From the NCBI GenBank assembly GCA_947683425.1, contig CANTUQ010000051.1, positions 1,178,001 to 1,242,000 on the forward strand: a stretch of 64,000 nucleotides of DNA, written 5' to 3'. A program made the position numbers and the translations under genes. Source of the stretch: Excoecaria cochinchinensis (lineage: Eukaryota > Streptophyta > Magnoliopsida > Malpighiales > Euphorbiaceae). Every line of letters begins with the position of its first letter. The stretch's first letter is position 1. The notes under the pieces were generated by a model. The model worked only from the letters and a program-made list of their open reading frames with translations, was not told where the DNA came from and did not search any database. Positions 56,220 to 64,000 of this stretch are shown here, in pieces.

Positions 56220-59200
56220 AATGTTCCTCTGGCTGCTAGAGGTAGAGGTAGAGGTCGAGGCGGTCGACCTAGAGATGGAGCTGTTTCTGAGACGGTTGAG
56301 CGTCCTCCACCTGTTGCAGCTAGAGCATATACAGTTAGAGCCAGAGAGGAGCAGGACGCCCCTGATGTGATTGCTGGTAAGTTCCTACTCCATGACACTG
56401 AATTATATGCTCTAATAGATCCTGGTTCCACACACTCATATTTGTGCACGCATAAGATTGTTGATAAGTTGCATGTGGTAGATCAGTTAGACTATGAGAT
56501 ATGTGTGACCAATGCATTAGGGCATAGTGTCAGGGTGAGTAGAGTTTTTAGGAGTTGTACTTTGTTGATTGAGGGTGTTGAGTTCCTTGCGGATTCGATA
56601 GAGTTACCTTTCAGAAAATATGACCTGATTTTGGGTATGGACTGGTTGGGCAAGTATCGGACTGTGGTTGATTGTCATAGGAAGACCTTTGTGCTTCAGG
56701 ATAGGAACCGAGCTCCAGTGTTTGTAAGAGGTTTGGGTGCGAGTTCTGTGAACAACGTGATTTCTGCAATTCAAGCCAAGAGGTTTTTGAGAAAAGGTTG
56801 TGAGGCTTTCCTAGCTATAGTTTTGGATTCCAAGAGGGATCAAGTGAGGATTGAGGACATCCCTGTTGTTCGGGAGTTTAGTGATGTTTTCCCAAGTGAT
56901 TTGCCGGGTTTGCCTCCAGAGAGGGAAGTTGAGCTAGCCATAGAGATCATGCCGGGTGCCACACCTGTATCGAAGGCACCTTATCAGATGGCTCCTGTAG
57001 AGTTGAGAGAACTTAAAACTCAACTACAAGAGCTATTGGATAAGGGGTTCATTCGACCCAGCATATCTCCATGGGGAGCTCTGGTTCTGTTTGTCAAGAA
57101 GAAGGACAGGTCTTTAAGGATGTGTATTGATTATAGGCAGATTAACAAGATCACAGTGAAGAACAAGTATCCGTTGCCTAGAGTTGAAGATTTGTTTGAT
57201 CAGCTTCGAGGTGCAGGAGTCTTTTCCAAGATAGATCTTCGGTCTGGGTATTATCAGCTTCGGGTTAAGGAGGAGGATGTGGTTAAGACTGCATTTCAGA
57301 CTCGGTATGGTCACTATGAGTTCCTTGTTATGCCGTTTGGTTGGACCAATGCTCCCGCGGCATTCATGGATTTGATGAACAGAGTGTTTAGGCCATACTT
57401 GGACCGATTTGTAGTAGTGTTTATAGATGACATCTTGGTGTATTCCAAGGATGAGACCGAGCATGAGGAACATCTCCTATTGGTTTTGCAAGTGTTGAGG
57501 GAACATCGGTTGTTTGCCAAGTTGAGTAAGTGTGATTTCTGGCTTCGGGAAGTGTCGTTTTTGGGCCACATAGTTTCAGTCAAGGGTATCCAAGTAGATC
57601 CAGCTAAGATTGAGGCGATAGTCGATTGGAAAGCACCTAGGAATGTTCAGGAAGTGAGGAGTTTCCTTGGTCTGGCGGGTTACTACCGTCGGTTTGTTAA
57701 GAGTTTCTCTCTGATTGTCGCTCCGATGACTAGGTTGTTGAGGAAAGGAGTTAAGTTCGAGTGGTCAGATAAGTGTCAAGCTTGCTTTGAGAGGTTGAAG
57801 TAGTTGTTAGTCGAAGCTCCTATACTTACTCAACCCATCTCGGGTAAGGAGTTTGTTATGTATAGTGACGCTTCAGGTATTAGTCTGGGATGTGTTCTGA
57901 TGCAGGAAGGTAGGGTTGTGGCTTATGCTTCTCGACAGTTAAAGCCACATGAGAGGAACTATCCGATACATGATCTTGAGTTAGTAGCAGTCATCTTTGC
58001 TTTGAAGATTTGGCGCCATTATCTCTACGGGGAGAAGTGCAGGATATTTATGGACCACAAGAGTTTGAAGTATTTCCTGACTCAGAGGGAACTTAATATG
58101 AGACAGCGTCGATGGCTTGAGTTGTTTAAAGATTATGATTGCATTGTGGATTACCATCCGGGTAAGGCCAATGTAGTCGCAGATGCTTTGAGTCATAAGT
58201 CAGTTTCTGCCTTTTTTTTGAGACGGTTCAGATGGAGGTTTAGTTTGGATGGGGCTTTGATAGCTCAGTTTAGAGTCAAGCCTACTTTGAGACAGCGGAT
58301 AGTTGATGCACAAAAGGTTGATGAGAGGCTTCAGCGGATTGTACAAGAGGTTAGTCTGGGCAAGAAGTCGGAGTTCTCGGTTCTTGATGGAGCGCTTTTG
58401 TATGGGAACCATTTGTGTGTTCCGGATGATGAGGAATTAAGGAAACAACTTTTGAACGAGGCACACAGTACAGTTTTCACCATGCATCCTGGCAGTGGGA
58501 AGATGTATCAGGATATGAAGCAGTTTTATTGGTGGTCTGGTATGAAGAGGGACATAGTAGACTTTGTATCCAAGTGCTTGACATGTCAGCAGGTAAATGC
58601 TGAGCACCAAGTTCCTTCTGGATTGCTCACGCCTTTGTCCGTTCCTGAGTGGAAGTGGGATGATATGACCATGGATTTTGTTTCTGGGTTGCCCTTGACT
58701 CAGAAAAAGCATGATTCTATTTCGGTTATTGTGGATAGACTCACAAAGTTCGCTCACTTCTTGCCAGTCAGGATGGATTACCAGATGGATAGATTGGCCA
58801 GTATCTATGTGGATGAGATAGTTCGGTTGCAAGGAGTGCCTTTGTCCATAGTTTCAGACCGGGACCCAAGGTTCACATCTAAGTTTTGGAAAGAGTTACA
58901 GCGAGCTTTAGGTACCAAGTTGAACTTCAGCACGACATTTCATCCTCAAACAGACGGTCAGTCCGAGCGAGTGATTCAGATCTTAGAGGACATGTTAAGG
59001 ACTTGTGTTTTGGACTTTCCGGGTATTTGGGACAAGTATGTATCGCTTATGGAATTTGCCTACAACAATAGCTATCGGTCCAGTATCGGTATGGCTCCTT
59101 ATGAGGCTTTGTATGGACGTCAGTGTAGGACTCCAGTTTGTTGGACAGAGTTGTCCGAGAGGTCAGTGATTGGGCTAGATCTGGTTAGAGATATAGAGGA

Positions 59201-59831
59201 GAAGATCAGAGTTGTGTAGAAGAATTTGAAGGCGGCCAAGGATTGACAGAGATCTTATGCCAACTAAAAGAGAAAGGATGTGCAGTTTGAAGTCGGAGAC
59301 AAGGTTTTCCTGAAAGTTTCTCCTTGGAGAAAAGTGCTTAGGTTTGGAAAGAAAGGAAAGCTTAGTCCTCGTTTCATTGGTCCGTATGAGGTGTTGGCAA
59401 GAGTTGGTCCGGTGGCCTATAGACTAGCTTTACCGATAGAGTTGTCCAAGTTGTATGATGTGTTCCACGTTTCTATGCTTCGTCGGTACCGGTCGGATCC
59501 GTCACATGTTCTGTCAGTGCAAGAAGTAGAAGTTCAACCTGATTTTTCATATGATGAGGAACCAAGAGCTATCCTAGCTCGGGAAGTGAGGCAGTTAAGA
59601 AGTAAGCAGATTCCTTTGGTAAAGGTTTTGTGGAATCACCATGGAGTCGAGGAGGCGACATGGGAACCAGAGGAGTCAATGAAAGCTCATTACTCGCAGT
59701 TGTTCAGTTCAAGTGAGAATTTCGAGGATGAAATTCTTGTTAGTAGGGGAGAGTTGTCACACCCCGTTTGCCTCCTAGTCGAACGAGCAATATGTATGTG
59801 TGTGCATTTGCATGGTTTTCGCATATCATAG
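56220..59831 (+). pseudogene. pol: Element D pol: protease, RT, RNase H, integrase, chromodomain
   Basis: Same frame as gag throughout. Protease ALIDPGSTHSYL (about 56406); reverse transcriptase LRMCIDYRQINKI and VFIDDILVYSK (Asp-Asp at 57426-57431); RNase H MYSDASGISLGC (Asp at 57867); zinc finger HSTVFTMHPGSGKMY, CLTCQQ; integrase MDFVSGLPL, IVSDRDPRF, TDGQSERVIQ, with all catalytic residues present; chromodomain ILAREVRQLRSKQ, VKVLWNHHGVEEATWEPE (59570-59690). Stops: TAG 57801, TAG 59217, TGA about 59245, TAA about 59265. The frame passes the NFEDEIL end used in A and runs 77 bases into the 3' LTR, ending at 59831. Only point stops separate this copy from an open polyprotein. Confidence 0.94.
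59741..59754 (+). other. Element D polypurine tract
   Basis: AGTAGGGGAGAGT before the LTR; it lies inside the extended pol frame. Confidence 0.88.
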
Positions 59832-62298
59832 GGGTATTTTGGTATATATGTATATTTCGTGGGTTTGTTTTTGTGTGGTGGTGCATATAGAAATAAGGTG
59901 TCAATAAGTGGAGTTAGGATCACATGCATGTGAGCATATTATTATGTGTGAGTATTAGATGATATTGCATTGTGTGTGTTGCTCATACATATGTAGGGTG
60001 CATTATTGGAGTGTTTTATTGTGTGTGTGTGACATGTGCATCTAGTGTGTGAGTGATTAATGCCCTCCACTAAGATGTTGACCAGTGTAAAGGGGGAGAA
60101 AAGAAAGGAAAGAGAAAGAGGAAAAGGGGAAATTCAGATTTCAAACCCCATTTTCCCGTTCTCCCTTCTCCTTCCCTCTTCTTCTTCTTCTTTGCTCTTC
60201 TCTAAGTGATTTGCTTGGATTCAAGTTGGTGTGGTGGGAATTAATTGCTCCTCGTGTTTTATTGGTAAGCTTTATGCTTTTGGTTTTGCTGTTGTCCAAG
60301 TTCTTCTTCTTCTCTTCCTATTTTCTGGTTTAAGGTTTTAAATTAGGGTTTTCAGTTTTGGTATTTTTGTGGTTTGGTGTTTAGCTGAGCCTCCTCGTGA
60401 GCCAAAGGGCAAAGAGAAGGTTGGGACTAGTGGAGCTAATTGAATTGGAGCTAAGGATTGCAAGGTTTGGGAATTTGTGCTATTTGAATAGTTGGCATGT
60501 TTAATTGAATGAAATTCTTGAAATTTTGATGTTCTTGATGTTTTTACTAGTTATTATGTTATGGGTTTTGGTTATCTTTGTCTATTAGACCTTGATTGTG
60601 TGTTTTGGGAGCCAATGTGAGTTTGATGGAATTGTGGTATGAATAGTGATTAAATGGATTATGTAAATTGATATTGTTCTTTGAATTCATGAGTAGGTTT
60701 TGGCTATGGCATGATTTATTGATGTTTGGATGGTTTAATATTGTTATTGGAGTGAGGATATGTTGTTTGATATGAGAGTTGTGGGATTTTTTGGCTTGAA
60801 ATCTGGAAATTTGCCTTTAGGAATCGCGTCTGGGCGTGGGTCACGTTGGCAACCAGTTTAGTTACCACCGTGAGGCATGAACCAGATGCATTCTGCCCAT
60901 AGTTTGAATATGTCACTGTGGCAACCAATCTGGTCACCACCGTGAGGTGTTCAGACTTTAGATTCTGTTTGGGCTGTGGGTATGTCACGGTGGCAACCTA
61001 TTTAGTTACCATCGTGAGGTACCCCAAAGGTGCTTTCTGTTTTGGGGTCTAGGTATGTCACGGTGTCAACCTATTTAGTTACCACCGTGAGGTACCCCAG
61101 ACTTGCATTCTGCCGAAATCCTTGGTATGTCACAGTAGCAACCAATTTGATTACCACCGTGACCTACCCTGTTTTTGTAATAAAATCCTGTTTATTTCAC
61201 ATTACTTAGGGAAGTTTAATTTTGGATTTTTGCCCTCTTTGTCACTTATTATGAGTTGTGTAATGGTAAAATGATTGATGTTCGCATGTATGAGTTAATT
61301 AAGGTATGTGAACCCTGTATTATTATAATTGAACTGTGGACGTTAATTGTATGATTATAGCCTGCAAGAGTCAGTTTAGTGGATAGTTAGGCATGCCTAA
61401 TAGAGTCTTATAGCTGCAGCCTCTGTTCTGTTTGGACCCCGATCAGGTCCCCGTTTGGTTCCTCGTGAACCCTCTAATGTGTATGCATCTTGTTTAAGGT
61501 CCCTTTTGAAAATGTTTTGTGAAAGTTGAAAGTAAAATTGGTTTCTCGATTCGTACCCGTAAGGTACTGTCTGTAATCGGCTCGTACCCGTAAAGTACTG
61601 TCTGTTCACTCGTTATCCACTACCTTGAGTCGGCAGGTGCTTATTGTTTGATTTGCTTTGATATGTCTGAGAATGTATTATCCGAATATGATTATTAGGC
61701 AGTTGTACTTTATTGAATGTATGACTCTATATGTATACATGTTCATATGTTCATACTCCTATTTAATGCGTATTTCTGATTATGCTATCTGTATGTGTTT
61801 GGCTTGACGACCGTTGTGAATGGTTGTCCTTATGCTATATGTGTGTTTCCCTATTAAGCGTTATCGCTTAGCACGGTGTGTTACCCGTGCAGGTGCGGAA
61901 GGAGTTTGCTTTGGGAGAGTCGCGGCCATCGAAGCCAACACAGTAGGGTCTTAGTGTATGGCTTTATTTTTTTTGTATTTTGAGGATTCTTTATGTATAG
62001 AACTCTCTTACATCAGTTTTGTAATAGCTTCCGCTTTTGTACATGTATTTTTGGGATTTATAATTATCTATTGTATCTCTTGGTTGATCTAACAGTAATG
62101 TAATGCTTCCATTATATTAATGCCTGATCAGCCTTAGTTTTTATGTTTCGCAAAAGTTTTTAATTGCCTCGTTTTTATGTATGGTTATCTTTGATTGAAT
62201 TTATATATAATTATGCTTTGTACGGTTGCACCCTGACTCGTACGGCATCTTACTCCTCATGGGATGGGATCACCTAAGTATGGGTAAGGGGTGTTACA
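59755..62298 (+). repeat. Element D 3' LTR
   Basis: 2544 bases, TGTCACACCCCG to GGTGTTACA. Close to the 5' copy by eye. Confidence 0.94.
60840..61163. repeat. Five imperfect palindromes (D 3' LTR)
   Basis: Second copy of the D array; substitutions between the copies fall in arms and linkers. Confidence 0.9.
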
Positions 62299-63141
62299 TA
62301 TATAATTATTATTTTAATCGCTTGTGGTTTGTAATAATAAACGATCTTTCGACCGCGCTTAAAAGAACCATCACAAATGTTTTCTACCAAATGGGATTTT
62401 TATTAACAAAATTGGACCAATGTCCATGTTTTTATCCTAAACTAAAAGATTTAAACCGATTCAAGAATTTGGTACTTTTTATAAAATAAGTGATCGGGAA
62501 CCAATGTTCCTATCTAAATGAATATCCCGTTTTATGCATGTCCTATACTTTATTTACAATGGGGGTTGTATTCCGCACCTAGTTTTGTTGTAACTTATTT
62601 TTGGATATTTTATTTTAATAATGCTTTGTTTATTAACGCTTTTGACATGAATAATTATGCCTTTAACTAAATTACATCGTGTGGAGAGAGAGTGAACTCA
62701 TAAGCTCAAAATTTAATTGTAAAATTAATCAAGGTACAAATAGATGAGAAGTCCCGAACCCAACTCTGGTCTTTGGGCTCAATCAGGTGAGAGGTCTATT
62801 TGATCACTCATTAGAACGAGACCTCTAAGACACTTCTTGTGTCAAATGACTTGATAAATCCTAGGCTCCATAGGGTTAGAGGGATATTCCCAATGTTCTA
62901 TTGTGGTGATTACCTCCAAGACCCCTTTAGCTTGCCAAAAATGGAAATAAGCGCCGTCTTAGGCTAACTGAGGTGAGACGAACTTTCCCAATGTTCTATT
63001 GGGTGGCGACTCCATGAAACCTCCTTATTGCCCAAAATAGATACAATTGTAAATACCTTACAAGGTGTCAGCGAACCTCATTCTTTTCGAAAGCCCCTAA
63101 AGGCGGGCTGTTCGGGGCCATCAGGTTCGGCGTGCGTCACA
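62299..63141 (+). repeat. Element E 3' LTR, second piece
   Basis: Resumes at TATATAATTATTATTTT, matching about 43459 of the 5' LTR, and ends GCGTCACA. Shares the GTCTTTGGGCTCAA and TTGGGTGGCGACTCCATG words of the other Tat LTRs. Confidence 0.92.
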
Positions 63142-63146
63142 GTGAC
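63142..63146. repeat. Target site duplication of E, right copy (GTGAC)
   Basis: Matches 41322-41326. It is followed at once by the start of G's LTR. Confidence 0.9.
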
Positions 63147-64000
63147 TGTGAGCACCGTGTCCCGGAGCGGTCCGGATCAGAGATTACCCTATGATGAAAT
63201 CAGTATCCGAGCTTGTACAAAAGGTTTGGATTCAGAGGTTTTAGTCCCGTGCTCCACGAGAAATGAGTCTTTTCACCTTTCGTAGGCAGAGGGGAAAAAA
63301 CAGGGAATTTTTGAGTCTAAAAGTATTTCTTTCTCGACAGACGGCCAGCCCGTCTGTGAAAGGCCAGCCCGTCGCTTGGGGTCATAGACGGCCCGTGGAT
63401 TTTTCGATGCCCGTTGGAAGGCTCCGTCTCTTCCGGAGCACGCAACCTCTCCGACGCCCGTCGGTGGAAATGGCAGGGCCGTCGGATGAATCCTTGTGCC
63501 AAAAGGATTCTTCCGAAGCCCGTCTCCACATCCAACGCCCGTCAGTCGTGCCTAGCTTATAAAAGCTTCGGATTTCCTCCTAAAAAGGGTTCCAAAAATT
63601 TTCAAGAGGGGAAACTCTACCAAAATTCAAACACATTTTTCTCTCTCTTCCAGCAAACACATACATCAAGAAAGCTTCTTTTAATTTAAGAATCAAACCA
63701 TTAAAAAGGAACTAAAATTAATTAGTTTTCTTTGAGTTTGTGATTCCAAAGTCAATCTTTTTGAAGGGTTAAGAAGGAAACAATCTATTTTCCTCTTTCC
63801 TGACCTTTCATTTTTTTTCTCGCGGAGCGTGCGGGACTCTAATCGACACCAAGAATCTCACTAAAACATTATCTGAGGGTAAATATTTCGGAATTATTCT
63901 CCATATTATTTCAATCTTTATTCTTTATTCTTGCTGCTCTTTTGGCTTTTGGCTTTTATTTTTCTCTATTTTGATTCTTTTCATCTCATTTTGTGATAAA
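63147..64000 (+). mobile_element. Element G: partial LTR of B type
   Basis: Starts TGTGAGCACCGTGTCCC and follows B's LTR for 850 bases to the window end. TATA box at 63558-63566, GC-rich palindromes upstream (63338-63545), donor-like CTGAG|GGTAAAT near 63878. Confidence 0.9.

Larger units (their letters stand above)
52658..62298 (+). mobile_element. Element D: Tekay/Del-like chromovirus in E's 3' LTR
   Basis: 5' LTR 52658-55035 lacking its first 181 bases, primer site 55041, one gag-pol frame 55284-59831, polypurine tract, 3' LTR 59755-62298. No target duplication can be seen because a deletion took E's LTR middle and D's first bases together. The coding part has no frameshift, so it is the best preserved element of the window. 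Confidence 0.93.
41327..63141 (+). mobile_element. Element E: Tat-like large retrotransposon derivative without pol
   Basis: 5' LTR 41327-44301, tRNA-Arg-like primer site 44303, leader, gag remnant 45154-45918, about 5.4 kb without recognisable genes, polypurine tract, and a 3' LTR in two pieces (51304-52650 and 62299-63141) around element D. Both ends carry GTGAC. The 7.0 kb internal part has no protease, reverse transcriptase or integrase in any frame, so any movement needed proteins from a relative, as in LARD-type elements. Confidence 0.88.

Overview
This window is plant nuclear DNA made entirely of nested LTR retrotransposons; I find no host gene, rRNA, tRNA gene or CRISPR array. The plant assignment rests on plant-type Ty3/gypsy elements of two lineages. 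The first is Tekay/Del-like chromoviruses: an initiator-Met-tRNA primer site, a double zinc-knuckle Gag and an integrase ending in a chromodomain. The second is Tat/Ogre-like elements: a tRNA-Arg-like primer site, a second RNase H after reverse transcriptase, extra ORFs behind integrase, and tandem repeats in the 3' UTR. I cannot name the species. Every coding region is broken by stops or frameshifts, so all are given as pseudogenes.

I label the elements by letter. Left of 41.3 kb the nesting is F > J > H > A > B > C. F (40245-41326, minus) is a chromovirus pol fragment. It is interrupted by J, an LTR (37721-40244). J is split by H, a Tat element on the minus strand (5' LTR 35616-37720, leader 34865-35596 and 1815-1914, gag 571-1814). 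H is interrupted by A, a complete chromovirus (1920-34859, both LTRs, duplicated target ACTGT). A's gag is split by B, a Tat element (4665-27967, target GTATG). B is split by C, a related Tat element on the minus strand (6646-18238). H's gag is also cut at 571 by I, the LTR of another Tat-like element (1-570).

Right of 41.3 kb, F is split by E, a large Tat-like derivative with a gag remnant and no pol (41327-63141, target GTGAC). E's 3' LTR holds D, a chromovirus (52658-62298) whose whole gag-pol reads in one frame with a handful of stops. G, a B-type LTR (63147-64000), starts directly after E's right target copy and runs out of the window.

The most interesting content is in B and C. Between integrase and the 3' LTR they carry two accessory genes transcribed away from each other: a DUF7745-like gene antisense to the element, with one intron, and a sense ATHILA-ORF1-like gene with a 5'-UTR intron. 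They share a short intergenic region with a TATA box for each direction and a 17-base GC-rich motif also found upstream of the LTR TATA box. Because B and C face each other, their 3' halves form an imperfect inverted repeat of about 5.5 kb arms around a 6.15 kb loop. A second notable signal is an array of five imperfect palindromes at about 72-base spacing in the LTRs of both A and D, two otherwise dissimilar chromovirus families.
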